A stretch of DNA of 64,000 nt from JAIBJN01 sp963748205 (GTDB lineage: Bacteria; Actinomycetota; Thermoleophilia; Gaiellales; Gaiellaceae), in NCBI GenBank assembly GCA_963748205.1, contig CAVVIB010000011.1, positions 124,001 through 188,000 on the forward strand. Reading direction: 5' to 3'. Position 1 is the first letter of the stretch, and each line of letters opens with the position of its first letter. The position numbers and the translations under genes are program-made. The notes under the pieces were generated by a model that saw only the letters and a program-made list of their open reading frames with translations, was not told the origin of the DNA and made no database searches. This document shows, piece by piece, positions 26,659 to 35,435 of this stretch.

Positions 26659-27527
26659 TTAGGCCGGGTCGTCCTGGAACCAGAAGAGGCCCAGGGTGCC
26701 CGGGCCGCCGTGGGTGCCGATCACCGGGCCGAGGGTGACGAACAGGTCGTACGAGGCGTTCGGGCGGGCGGCACGCAGACGCTCGAGGAGCCCGTTCGCG
26801 TCGTCCGGGGAGACCGCGTGGCCGACGCCGACGTGGAGGTCCGGCGAGTCCTCGGTGCCCTCGACGAAGAGCTTCTCGAACTCGGCCAGCGCCTTCGCGC
26901 GGCCGCGGACGCGCTTGAGCGGCGCGACCTCGCCGTCGTCGAAGGCGAGGATCGGCTTCACGGAGAGAAGCTGGCCTGCGAGGCCCGCGGCCTTGCCGAT
27001 CCGGCCCCCGCGGACGAGGTACTCGAGCGTCTCCACGGTAAAGAGCAGGCCGCGCGTGCGCTTGAAGCGCTCGACGAGAGCGTCGATCTCCTCCATCGTC
27101 GTCCCGGCCTGGAGCCGGCGCTGGATCGCGTCCGCGAGGATCGCCGTGCCGCCGGAGGTCACTCCCGAGTCGATGACGGTGACGCGAGTCGTCCCCGGCC
27201 GACTCGGCGGCCAGGCGCGCGCTCTCGTACGTCCCGGAGAGCCTCGCGGAGAGCATGACAGCCAGGATGTGCTCGTAGCCCGCGAGCTCCTCATAGGCGG
27301 CGGCGAAGTCGGCCGGCGTCGGCTGCGAGGTCTTGGGCGCCTCCGGTGACGTCCTTCAGTCGCTTGTAGAACTCGTCGGGCGCGATGTCGACGTAGTCGC
27401 GCAACGTCTCGTCGCCGAAGCGGACGTAGAGGGGCACCATGCGCCAGTTCTCGGACCGCGCGCGCGCGTCCGGGCAATCCGCCGTCGAGTCGAGGACGAG
27501 TGCGGTGTTCTCAGCGGAGAGCTGCAC
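26659..27527 (-). CDS. DegV family fatty-acid-binding protein (FakB-like), two frameshifts
   Basis: DegV proteins bind a fatty acid and, as FakB, present it to the kinase FakA for phosphorylation. Here fakA lies two genes upstream, which supports a FakB role. Pieces in order: ALVLDSTADCPD and VPLYVRFGDE (first frame), MLSARLSGTYESARLAAE (second frame), VTVIDSG...LEYLVRGGRIGKAAG, LLSVKPIL and GPVIGTHGGPGTLG (third frame). Shifts fall near 27340 and 27200, giving about 289 aa in total, normal length. The lipid-contacting Ser/Thr in DSTAD and ARLSGTYESA and the RGGRIG and HGGPG motifs are intact, so the protein is probably functional. GTG start. Confidence 0.85.
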
Positions 27528-27909
27528 CGCGCCCTGCGGCGTCCCTCACGGCGCCGACGATCTCGTCGAGCTCGCGGTCCTTGGTGAGGCAGGCGACGGC
27601 GCCGGCCTCGTAGAGCGCGTCGATCTCCTCGGACTCGGCCGTGGCCGTGAGGACGACGACGGCCGTCCGGGGCCAGGCCTCGGCGATCGCCGCGGTCGTC
27701 TCGACCCCGTCGAGCTCCGGGAGGCGGTAGTCCATGAGGACGACGTCCGGCCTGAACTTCTGGCAGACGTCCAGCGCGCTGCGGCCGTCGGGGACGGCGG
27801 CGACGACGTCGATATCGGGAAAGACGCCGAGCAGGAGCTCGAGGGACTCGCGGAAGACGTCGTTGTCCTCCACGATGACGACGGCGATCGGTTCGGGCAC
27901 CTCGGGCAC
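27511..27909 (-). CDS. Single-domain response regulator (CheY-like receiver)
   Basis: 132 aa, receiver domain only. The acidic pocket is in VVIVEDNDVF, the phosphoacceptor Asp in VVLMDYRLPELDG, the conserved Thr in VVVLTATAES and the Lys in CLTKDRE. No DNA-binding or enzymatic output domain follows; the frame stops 15 nt into the FakB-like gene. It sits between fakA and the degV gene, so it is probably cotranscribed with fatty acid kinase. No histidine kinase is nearby. The receiver resembles those of NarL-type regulators that have lost their HTH. Confidence 0.88.
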   Translation of the reverse strand: MPEVPEPIAVVIVEDNDVFRESLELLLGVFPDIDVVAAVPDGRSALDVCQKFRPDVVLMDYRLPELDGVETTAAIAEAWPRTAVVVLTATAESEEIDALYEAGAVACLTKDRELDEIVGAVRDAAGRGAALR

Positions 27910-27918
27910 AGTATGGGT

Positions 27919-29488
27919 CTATTCGGCCGCGAACAGAAGGGGATAGTGCGGCTGGCCGCCCTCGTGCACCTCGACCTCCAGGTCGGGATGCGCCTCCCGG
28001 ACGTACGCCAGGAGGTCGTCCACGCCCTCGGCCTCCTCGCCGGAGAGGATCGTGAGGACGTCGGCGCCCTCCTCGAGCAGCCGCTCGACAACCTCCCGCG
28101 CCACGGGCTGGAGCACGGGCCCGGTCGTGACGGGCTCGCCGTCGAGGAGCCCGAGGTACTGGCCCTCCTCCACGGCGAGATCGCCGACGACGGCGTCGCG
28201 CGAGGCCTTCGTGACCGCGCCGGCGCGCACGCCCGCGGCCGCCTCCTCCATCTCCGCAGCGTTCTCCTCGGCCGAGCGGTCGCCGTCGAAGGAGACCATC
28301 GCGCCGAGCCCGGCCTGTACCGACCGCGTCGGGACGAGCCGCGCGGGCTTCTGAGCCGCCTCCACCGCCTGCTCGGCCGCGAGGATGACGTTCTTGTTGT
28401 TCGGGAGGACGACGGCCTCGGAGGCCGGAAGCGCCTCGATCGCGGCGACGATGTCGAGCCGTCGCCGGGTTCATCGACTGCCCGCCCTCGACAACGGTCG
28501 CGCCCAGGCTCTCGAAGAGCTTCTTCGTCCCTGCCCCGGCCGCCACGGCGACCACGCCGGTGACCGTCGGCTCGGCGGCGAGGAGCCGCTCCTCGCGCTC
28601 GGCGGTCTGCACGTGCATGTTCATGACCTCGACCTCCTCGATCACACCCACCGCGGTGGCGAGGGCGAGCGCGGCGCCGGGCTCGTCGGTGTGGACGTGC
28701 ACCTTCACGGCGCCGGGCGCGCCGACCACGAGGAGCGAGTCGCCGAGCTTCAGGAGCTCGGCCTCGAGGCTGTCGGGGTCGACCGCGTCTCCCTCGACGA
28801 AGAACGACGTGCAGTAGCGGAAGGCGGAGAGCTCCTGGTGGATCGCCTCCGTCGGGAGCTGCTCGAGGATGGCCGCGGGCTCGGGCAGCTCCTCGCCGCG
28901 GACGTGGAAGGCGACCCCGCGCACGATCTCGAGCAGGCCCGCGCCGCCCGCATCCACGACCCCGGCCTGCTTGAGGACGTCCAGCTGCTCGGTCGTCGCC
29001 TCGAGCGCCTTCTCTCCGTGAGCCACGAGCTCGGCGAGCGCGTCCTCGAGCGAAACATCCGTGCCGGCCAGCTCCTCGGCGCGCTCGGCCAGCGCCCGCG
29101 CCACGCTCAGGATCGTCCCCTCCTGCGGGTTGCGCACGGCGGCGTAGCCGGAGTCGCTCGCGGCCCGCAGGGCCCGCGCCAGCACGTCGAGGTCGAAGCT
29201 GCCGTCCTCGGGCAACTCGGCGAGGAAGCCGCGCGCCAGCTGCGAGAGGATGACGCCGGAGTTGCCGCGGGCGCCCATGAGGATCGCCCGCCCGACGTCC
29301 GCGCCGGGGTCGCGGTCGAGCGCGTCCGCGACCGCGCGCACGGTCAGCGTCATGTTCGTGCCGGTGTCCCCATCGGGGACGGGATAGACGTTGAGGTCGT
29401 CGATGCGCGCGCGGCTCGCCTCGAGCGCGGCCAGCGCCGCGCGGACGAGCGCTACAGCGCCTTCTCGACGCGGCCCGACTTCAGGCAC
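27919..29488 (-). CDS. fakA: DAK2-domain fatty acid kinase FakA (YloV-like), one frameshift
   Basis: FakA phosphorylates FakB-bound fatty acids, feeding PlsX/PlsY-type phospholipid synthesis. The N-terminal DAK2 kinase domain has VYPVPDGDTGTNM, LMGARGNSGVILSQ and VVDAGGAGL; the central part has VHVHTDEPG, where conserved His residues lie; the C-terminal part has TVVEGGQSMNP and NNKNVILAAEQA. The frame breaks near 28465, just after SMNPATA, and continues through PTRSVQAGL to LLFAAE. About 523 aa, normal. GTG 29488 overlaps the end of rpmB by 37 nt; a coupled start at the rpmB stop would need a GTA. The rpmB-fakA order is ancient. Confidence 0.88.
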
Positions 29489-29643
29489 CGCGCGCAGACG
29501 TAGCTCCGGCGCACCGCTCCGTTCACGAGGATGCGAACCCGCTGGAGGTTGGGGTTGAAACGGCGCTTCGTCGCCACCATCGAGTGGCTTCGGTTGTTAC
29601 CGAACGACGGGCCTTTCCCACAGACTGCGCAGACCTTGGACAT
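29452..29643 (-). CDS. rpmB: 50S ribosomal protein L28
   Basis: 63 aa. Recognised by CAVCGKGPSFGNNRSHS, KRRFNPNLQ and the second Cys pair CARCLKSG. ATG start with TATACT 9 nt upstream and no ribosome-binding site, hence probably leaderless. Confidence 0.96.
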   Translation of the reverse strand: MSKVCAVCGKGPSFGNNRSHSMVATKRRFNPNLQRVRILVNGAVRRSYVCARCLKSGRVEKAL

Positions 29644-30205
29644 CGGCGGATGAGTATAGCGGAGCTACTGGGGCACTCGTCGCGCGCAGCCGGCCGAAGA
29701 CATCGGCCATCTCGAGCGCCGAGCGGGCGGCCTCGGAGCCCTTGTTCCCACGCGCTCCGCCGGCGCGCTCCTCGGCCTGCTCCCGCGTGTCCGTCGTGAG
29801 GACGCCGAAGCTCACCGGGACGCCGGTCTCGAGAGCGGCGAGCTGGAGCCCGCTCGCCGCCTCCCCGGCGACGAAGTCGAAATGCGGGGTCTCGCCGCGG
29901 ACGATGCAGCCGAGGGCGACGATGCACGCATACTGGCGCGTCTTGGCGAGCGCCATGGCGCCGAGCGGGAGCTCGAACGCGCCGGGAACGGGCACGACGT
30001 CGATGCGGTCGCGCTCCACCCCGGCCTCCTCGAGCGCGGCGATCGCGCCCTCGAGGAGCCGCGAGGTGATCTCGCCGTTGAACCGGGCGACGACGATGCC
30101 GACGGCGCGCCGGGCGCCGTTCGGCGACCCCGCGATCACGCCGACGCCCTCGGGAAGCCGCAGCCGCCCGACGGCGTGCTCGGAGACGCGCAGGTCCTCG
30201 TTCAT
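29597..30205 (-). CDS. ribH: 6,7-dimethyl-8-ribityllumazine synthase
   Basis: Condenses the ribityl pyrimidine and dihydroxybutanone phosphate in the penultimate step of riboflavin synthesis. Motifs: VVARFNGEITSRL, VPGAFELPLGAMALA, CIVALGCIVRGETPHFDFVAGEA and LTTDTREQAEERAGG. The ATG at 30205 gives the natural N-terminus (MNEDLRVSE). The last 20 or so codons after FGRLRA run through the rpmB promoter and 47 nt into rpmB, so the real stop is probably earlier and a small indel may hide it. It follows ribBA. Confidence 0.9.
   Translation of the reverse strand: MNEDLRVSEHAVGRLRLPEGVGVIAGSPNGARRAVGIVVARFNGEITSRLLEGAIAALEEAGVERDRIDVVPVPGAFELPLGAMALAKTRQYACIVALGCIVRGETPHFDFVAGEAASGLQLAALETGVPVSFGVLTTDTREQAEERAGGARGNKGSEAARSALEMADVFGRLRATSAPVAPLYSSADVQGLRSLWERPVVR
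29653..29658 (-). promoter_or_regulatory. -10 element just upstream of rpmB
   Basis: TATACT within CCGCTATACTC, 9 nt before the rpmB ATG; the same context occurs before rpmF. It lies in the reading frame of the ribH C-terminus. Confidence 0.55.
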
Positions 30206-30288
30206 CGGCTTCCTCGAGCTGATGAACGGGGAGGGTGTGTGAGGGACCGGGAGGTTCCTTCGCTGCTCAGGGGCACGCGGGACTGGTT

Positions 30289-31573
30289 TCACCCTCGGCA
30301 CCGTCGAGCGACGTCTCGCTCCTCGCCGGGCTCCTCGAAGCGCTGCTCCTGGTGGTGGAGCCGGTGGCCGAGCTTGTCCCGCTTCGTCTCCAGGTAGAGC
30401 GCGGTTCTCCATGTTGGGCGACACCTCGATGGGCAGCTGCTCCACGACCTTGAGCCCGAAGCCCTCGATGCCGGTGATCTTGCGCGGGTTGTTCGTGAGG
30501 ATGCGGATCGTCGTGAGGCCGAGGTCGGACAGGATCTGCGAGCCGATCCCGTACTCCCGCGCGTCCGGCGGGAAGCCGAGCTGGAGGTTCGCCTCGACGG
30601 TGTCGAAGCCGTTCTCCTGGAGCTCGTAGGCCTTCAGCTTGGCCAGCAGGCCGATGCCGCGGCCCTCCTGCGACATGTAGAGGAGCACGCCGCGCTCCTC
30701 GGCGGCGACGCGCTTGAGCGCGAGCTCGAGCTGCTCGCCGCAGTCGCAGCGCAGCGAGTGGAAGACATCGCCGGTCAGGCACTCGGAGTGGACGCGCACG
30801 AGCACGTCCTCCTCCCCGTCGACCTCGCCTTTGACGAGGGCGACGTGCGTCTTGCCGGTCAGCACCTCGCGGAAGGCGACGGCGGTGAACTCGCCGTACG
30901 CCGTCGGGAGGCGGACGGCGGTCATGCGCTCGATGAGCTTCTCCGTGCGCCGCCGGTACTCGATCAGATCCTCGACCGTGACCATCTTGATCCCGTGCCG
31001 CTCGCAGTAGGGGATCAGGTCGGGGACGCGGGCCATCGTCCCGTCCTCGTTCATGATCTCGCACACCACGCCGGCCGGGTTGAGCCCTGCGAGGCGCGCG
31101 AGGTCGACGGCCGCCTCGGTCTGGCCCGCGCGCTGGAGAACGCCGCCGGGGCGCGCGCGCAGCGGGAAGACGTGGCCGGGCTGGACGAGGTCGTGCGGGC
31201 CCTTGGTCGGGTCGACGGCGACCTGGATCGTGCGCGAGCGGTCGGCGGCCGAGATGCCGGTCGAGACGCCTTCGCGCGCCTCGATCGAGATCGTGAACGC
31301 GGTCTTGAACGGCGTCTCGTTGTTGTGGGTCATCGGCGTGAGGCCGAGCTCGTCGCAGCGCTCCTCCGTGAGGCAGAGGCAGATGAGCCCGCGCGCGTGC
31401 GTCGCCATGAAGTTGATCGCCTCCGGCGTGGCGAACTGCGCCGCGATCGTCAGGTCGCCCTCGTTCTCACGGTCGGCGGCGTCGACGACCACCACCAGCT
31501 TTCCCTGGCGGATGTCCTCGATGGCCTCTTCGATGGTGGCGAAGGGCGCCCGTGTGTCCACCGACGCGCTCAT
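30289..31573 (-). CDS. ribBA: Bifunctional 3,4-dihydroxybutanone-4-phosphate synthase/GTP cyclohydrolase II, one frameshift near the end
   Basis: Supplies both precursors of riboflavin. The RibB domain (1-200) has VVVVDAADRENEGDL, FMATHARGLIC and the HVFPLRARPGGVL motif. The RibA domain (from about 205) has RVHSECLTGDVFHSLRCDCGEQL with the zinc cysteines, MSQEGRGIGL and LGLTTIRILTNNP. After SPNMENR one extra base moves the frame; corrected, it ends LYLETKRDKLGHRLHHQEQ...ARRCRG at 30289. Without correction it would run in frame into ribH, an artefactual fusion. The ATG overlaps the stop of the DUF3237-like gene (ATGA). Confidence 0.9.
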
Positions 31574-32001
31574 GTCTCCCCGTGATCGTATCCAGGCTGA
31601 TCAGGGAGCGGCTTCCAGTGCAGCGCGGACACGTCCAGGACGACTCGCTCGCCCGGGTAGACCTCGCCGACGACGGCGCCGACGGTGTCGTTCAGCCACG
31701 CGTAGCGCTCGTCGACGGTCTTGTGCGTGACCATGCCCGTGACGTGGCCGACCGGATCGGCGTCGGGACGGCCGCGACCCCTGAGCTCGATCAGGATCGT
31801 CGCGCCGTCCTCGGTCACGACGGCGCCCTCGAGCTGCGGGATCCAGGCGCCGGTGGACGAGAGCCGCGCGCGGTTGGCGCCGCGGAAGCGGCCGGCCAGG
31901 CGCCCCTCGCAGGCGCCCTCGGCGAAGAGCAGCGTGTGGGCTCCGGCGCGGTAGGCCTCGCCGTAGCTGAAGGTGATGCGGTAGAGCGGCTCGAGCGTCA
32001 T
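31570..32001 (-). CDS. DUF3237-like protein within the riboflavin operon
   Basis: 143 aa, likely a small beta-barrel. MTLEPLYRITFSYGEAY opens the protein; GRLAGRFRGANRARL and GRPDADPVGHVTGMV follow. It resembles DUF3237 but the match is weak, and I do not know its function. Its ATG overlaps the ribE stop and its stop overlaps the ribBA ATG, both as ATGA, so it is translated in step with flavin synthesis genes. A role in flavin handling is an inference from context only. Confidence 0.6.
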   Translation of the reverse strand: MTLEPLYRITFSYGEAYRAGAHTLLFAEGACEGRLAGRFRGANRARLSSTGAWIPQLEGAVVTEDGATILIELRGRGRPDADPVGHVTGMVTHKTVDERYAWLNDTVGAVVGEVYPGERVVLDVSALHWKPLPDQPGYDHGET

Positions 32002-32574
32002 CGCTCGAGCAGGCGCTCGACGTGCTTGGCGAGGAGGTCGACCTCGATGTTCACCTCGTCGCCCGCGCCGAGGCCGCCCAGCGTCGTCACGGCGCGCGTG
32101 TGCGGGACGAGCGCCACCGTGAAGGAGTCCTCGGTGAGCCCCGCGACGGTCAGGCTGACGCCCTCGACCGCGATCGAGCCCTTCTCCACGCAGTAGCGCA
32201 GGATCTCGGGCCCCGCCTCGATCTCGAGCCCCTCGTCGTCCGCACGCCGCACGCGCGCGACGCCGTCCACGTGCCCCTGGACGATGTGGCCGCCGAGCGG
32301 CTCCCCTGCGCGCAGCGCGGGCTCGACGTTCACCGGAGCGCCGCCCTCGAGCCGGCCCGAGCGAGCTGCGACGCAGCGTCTCGGGGACGGCGTCGAAGTC
32401 GAGCACGCCGTCGTCGACTGCCACAGCCGTGAGGCAGACGCCGTTGACCGAGACGGAGTCGCCGATCGCGGTCCCGGCGGCCGTCTCCGGCGCCCGGACG
32501 CGCAGGCGCGCGCCGCTCTCCGACTCCTCCAGGGCCTCGACGGCTCCCAGCTCGCGCACGATTCCGGTGAACAC
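31998..32574 (-). CDS. ribE: Riboflavin synthase alpha chain, one frameshift
   Basis: Dismutates two lumazine molecules to riboflavin. Two similar lumazine-binding repeats are expected: the first has MFTGIVRELGAVEAL and GDSVSVNGVCLTAV, the second has GGHIVQGHVDGVARV and KGSIAVEGVSLTVAGL. The frame breaks near 32360 in LRRSSLG, where one extra G explains the shift (GRLEGGAPVNVEPALR follows). About 192 aa, normal. GTG start. It is preceded by ribD and overlaps the DUF3237-like gene. Confidence 0.92.
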
Positions 32575-32590
32575 GGCGCGAACGATAGTC

Positions 32591-33555
32591 CTACGGTTCG
32601 CGGAGGTACGCCTCGACCAGGACGTCGTCGCCGATCCGCTCCGCCCTCTGGTGGCTCAGCTCGAGCGGGCCGGCAAGCTCGCCGAGGAAGCGCGGGCCCG
32701 AGCCCGAGAGCGTCGGGGCGACGAAGAGCAGGAGCTTGTCGACGAGGCCCGCGGCCAGGAAGGACGTCGCGAGCGTCGGGCCGCCCTCGAGGAGCAGGGA
32801 CTGGACGCCCTCCTCCGCGAGCCGCGTTAGCTCGTCCTCGAGCGGCCCGCTCACGAGCTCGAGCTCCGAAGCCTTCCGGGAGCGGCCCGCGGCCGAAGGC
32901 GAGGCGCCGCGGCTGGCGCTCGGCGTCGACGCCGCGCGCGGTCAGCTGCGGGTCGTCCGCGCGCACCGTGCCCATGCCGACGGCGACCGCGTCCATCGCG
33001 GCGCGCAGCTCGTGGACGCGGCGGCGGCTCTCCTCGCCGGTCACCCACCGAGAGCCCGGAACCGTCACGCGCCCGTCCAGGGTCACGGCCGCCTTGTAGA
33101 CGACGAACGGCCGCCGCTCGGCCGCCCAGACGCGAAAGCGCCTCGTTCTGGACGCGCGCCCGCCACTCGAGATCCCCGCCGGCGAGCTCGACCTCGATCC
33201 CGGCCGCCCGCAGCTGCTCGAAGCCGGCGCCGTTCGTCTTCGGGTTCGGGTCGCCGACCGCCGCCACGACCCGGGTGACCCCGGCGGCGGCGAGGGCGTC
33301 CGCACAGGGCGGCGTCCGCCCGTGGTGGGCGCAGGGCTCGAGCGAGACGTAGAGGGTGGCGCCGCGAGCGTCGTCTCCCGCGGCCTCTAGCGCGACGATC
33401 TCTGCGTGCGGCCCGCCGGCGCGCTCGTGCCAGCCCTCCCCCACTACCGCGCCGTCGCGGACGAGCACGGCGCCCACGACGGGGTTCGGCGCCGTCCCGC
33501 CCCGGCCGCGCTCGGCCAGCTCGAGCGCGCGGGCGAGATGCTCGAGGTCGGTCAT
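32591..33555 (-). CDS. ribD: Bifunctional pyrimidine deaminase/reductase RibD, two frameshifts
   Basis: Carries out the deamination and reduction of the riboflavin pyrimidine intermediate. Deaminase domain: NPVVGAVLVRDG, the zinc motif GPHAEIVAL and SLEPCAHHGRTPPCADAL. Reductase domain: FVVYKAAVTLDGRV and VGMGTVRADDPQLTAR in a second frame, then LLLEGGPTLATSFLAAGLVDKL in a third. Shifts fall near 33135 and 32870. Total about 320 aa, a little below average. The ATG overlaps the rpe stop. First gene of ribD-ribE-DUF3237-ribBA-ribH. Confidence 0.92.
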
Positions 33556-34238
33556 TCCTCGGCCGCGAGCTCGCGCACGAACTGGAGGTATGCCCGGTTC
33601 AGATCCTCCCGCCCGAAGATCGCCGTCCCGGCCACGAAGGCCTCCGCGCCGGCGTCGCGCACCATGCGCACGTTGTCCTGCGTGATCCCGCCGTCGACCT
33701 GGACGACCACGCGCTCGTGCAGCTGCGACCGGAGCTCACGGATCCGCGGCAGCGAGTCGAGCATGAACTCCTGGCCCGAGTAGCCGGGGTGGATGCTCAT
33801 GCAGAGCACCAGATCGGCGCCGAGCGAGGCTTCGACCGCGGCCTGCACCGACGTCTCCGGGTTGAAGGCGACCCCGACCCCGAGCCCGAGCGACCGCGCA
33901 TCGTTGATCAGGCTCCACGGCTCCTGCGTGGCCTCGACATGGAATGTGACGCTGTCGCCGCCCGCCTCCTTCATCTGCCGGAAGTGGTGCCCCGGGTTCG
34001 AGACCATCAGGTGGACGTCGATCACGCCTCCGGCGGCGTGGATCGGCGGCGCGATCGCCCGCAGGACGACGGGCCCCATCGTGATCGGCTCGACGAAGTG
34101 CCCGTCGCCGACGTCGAAGTGGAAGATCCGCGCGCCCGCGTTCACGAGGTGCTGGATCTGGTCGCCGAGGTGCGCCATGTCGGCCGCGTACACCGACGGC
34201 TCGATCTCGACCGTGCGCATCCATTCTCGCCAGGGCAC
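33552..34238 (-). CDS. rpe: Ribulose-phosphate 3-epimerase
   Basis: 228 aa TIM barrel that interconverts ribulose and xylulose 5-phosphate. Motifs: PSVYAADMAHLGDQI, IFHFDVGDGHFVEPITMGP, VIDVHLMV, MSIHPGYSGQEF and VQVDGGITQDN, carrying the metal-binding His and Asp residues. The usual opening Ser (PSILSAD) is replaced by Val-Tyr-Ala. Start GTG 34238; ATG 34220 is possible. It lies between rsmB and ribD; ribulose 5-phosphate also feeds RibB, so the placement makes metabolic sense. Confidence 0.93.
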   Translation of the reverse strand: MPWREWMRTVEIEPSVYAADMAHLGDQIQHLVNAGARIFHFDVGDGHFVEPITMGPVVLRAIAPPIHAAGGVIDVHLMVSNPGHHFRQMKEAGGDSVTFHVEATQEPWSLINDARSLGLGVGVAFNPETSVQAAVEASLGADLVLCMSIHPGYSGQEFMLDSLPRIRELRSQLHERVVVQVDGGITQDNVRMVRDAGAEAFVAGTAIFGREDLNRAYLQFVRELAAEE

Positions 34239-34247
34239 GGGCGAAGC

Positions 34248-35435
34248 TTATTTGCGCATCCGGGCCACGAAGAACCCGGACGTGTCGTGCACGTGCGGCA
34301 GCGTGAGGAGGAACCCGGGGCGGCTCGGATGGCGGTACTCCGGCCAGGCGGAGCCGAGATCCTCGACCGGCAGGCCGAGCGCGTCGACGACGCCCTCGTT
34401 CTCGGCACTGTTGATCGTGCACACCGAGTACGTGACCGTCCCGCCGGGCCGGACGCGCTCGACGGCCGCTCGCAGGAGCGCGGCCTGGAGGTCGGGCAGC
34501 GGTTCGCCGCGCCAGCGAAGGTCGGGACGCGAGTTGAGGACGCCGAGGCCGGAGCAGGGCGCGTCGACGAGCGCCCGGTCGAACTCGCCGAGGTCGTCGG
34601 GAAGCTCGAGCGCGTCGACGTTGGCGACCGTCAGCTGGACGCCGAGCCGCCGCGCGTTCTCCTCCAGCTCGCGCGCGCGGCCGGCGTGCCGCTCCACGGC
34701 GACGACCTCGGCCCCGGCGGCCGCGAGCTGCGTCGCCTTGCCTCCCGGCGCGGCGCAGAGGTCGAGCACGCGCTCGCCCGGCCTCGCGCCGACGGCGTCC
34801 CCCGCGAGCTGGGAGCCCCGGCTCTGCGGCCACGCGTAGCCGCTCTCCAGCCAGTCCGGCGGGATCGAGTCCACGACCTTCGGGCCCTCGGGCGTCCGCA
34901 CGGCGGTCTCCGGCGGCTCGTTCTGGCGCCGCATGAGCGCCAGCGCGTCCTCCCGGCCGAGCTCCCGCCACCACGTCTCCGCCACCCAGTCGGGATAGGA
35001 GTGCTTGAGCGCCGCCGCGGCGGGCGTCTCCTCGTGGAGACGGGCGAGCACCTCCGGCAGGCCCTCCGAGAGCCGCCGGAGCACCGCGTTCGTGAAGGCG
35101 ACGGCGCGCTCGAGCCCGGCGCGGCGCACGAGCTCCACGGACTCGTCCACGGCCGCATGGGCCGGGACGCCGTCCATGTAGGCGAGCTGGTACGCGCCGA
35201 TCCGCAGCGCCGCGCGCACCGGCGGGTCGAGCTTCCGCACGGGACGCCTGCCGAGCGTCTCGATCGCGTGGTCGAGCGTCCGCACGCGCTGCACGGTGCC
35301 GTAGGCGAGCTGCATGGCGAACGCGCGGTCGCGCGCGTCGAGCCCTTCTGCCGCGCTCCTGAACGCGCGGTCGGCGTAGGCGTCCTCCTCGAAGACGCGG
35401 CGCACGACGACGTGCGCGACCGAGCGGGCGGTCAC
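34248..35435 (-). CDS. rsmB: 16S rRNA (cytosine967-C5)-methyltransferase RsmB
   Basis: 395 aa. N-terminal NusB-like domain (1-130: RDRAFAMQLAYGTVQR, LDHAIETLG) and C-terminal methyltransferase with VLDLCAAPGGKATQL, the DAPCSGLGVLNSRPD motif holding one catalytic Cys, and SVCTINSAEN holding the other. The GTG start overlaps the fmt stop (GTGA). fmt-rsmB is a conserved pair. Confidence 0.94.
   Translation of the reverse strand: MTARSVAHVVVRRVFEEDAYADRAFRSAAEGLDARDRAFAMQLAYGTVQRVRTLDHAIETLGRRPVRKLDPPVRAALRIGAYQLAYMDGVPAHAAVDESVELVRRAGLERAVAFTNAVLRRLSEGLPEVLARLHEETPAAAALKHSYPDWVAETWWRELGREDALALMRRQNEPPETAVRTPEGPKVVDSIPPDWLESGYAWPQSRGSQLAGDAVGARPGERVLDLCAAPGGKATQLAAAGAEVVAVERHAGRARELEENARRLGVQLTVANVDALELPDDLGEFDRALVDAPCSGLGVLNSRPDLRWRGEPLPDLQAALLRAAVERVRPGGTVTYSVCTINSAENEGVVDALGLPVEDLGSAWPEYRHPSRPGFLLTLPHVHDTSGFFVARMRK

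Noticed and set aside
26558..27256. Separate gene in the 26.5-27.3 kb region
   Set aside because: It is a frame-shifted piece of the degV gene running on into the inverted-repeat element.
29597..31573. A ribBA-ribH fusion protein of 658 codons
   Set aside because: The junction after SPNMENR is low-complexity and out of frame; shifting one base restores the usual RibA C-terminus and a stop before ribH.
31574..34260. FMN riboswitch for the rib genes
   Set aside because: Genes overlap or lie within a few bases, leaving no leader long enough for the aptamer.
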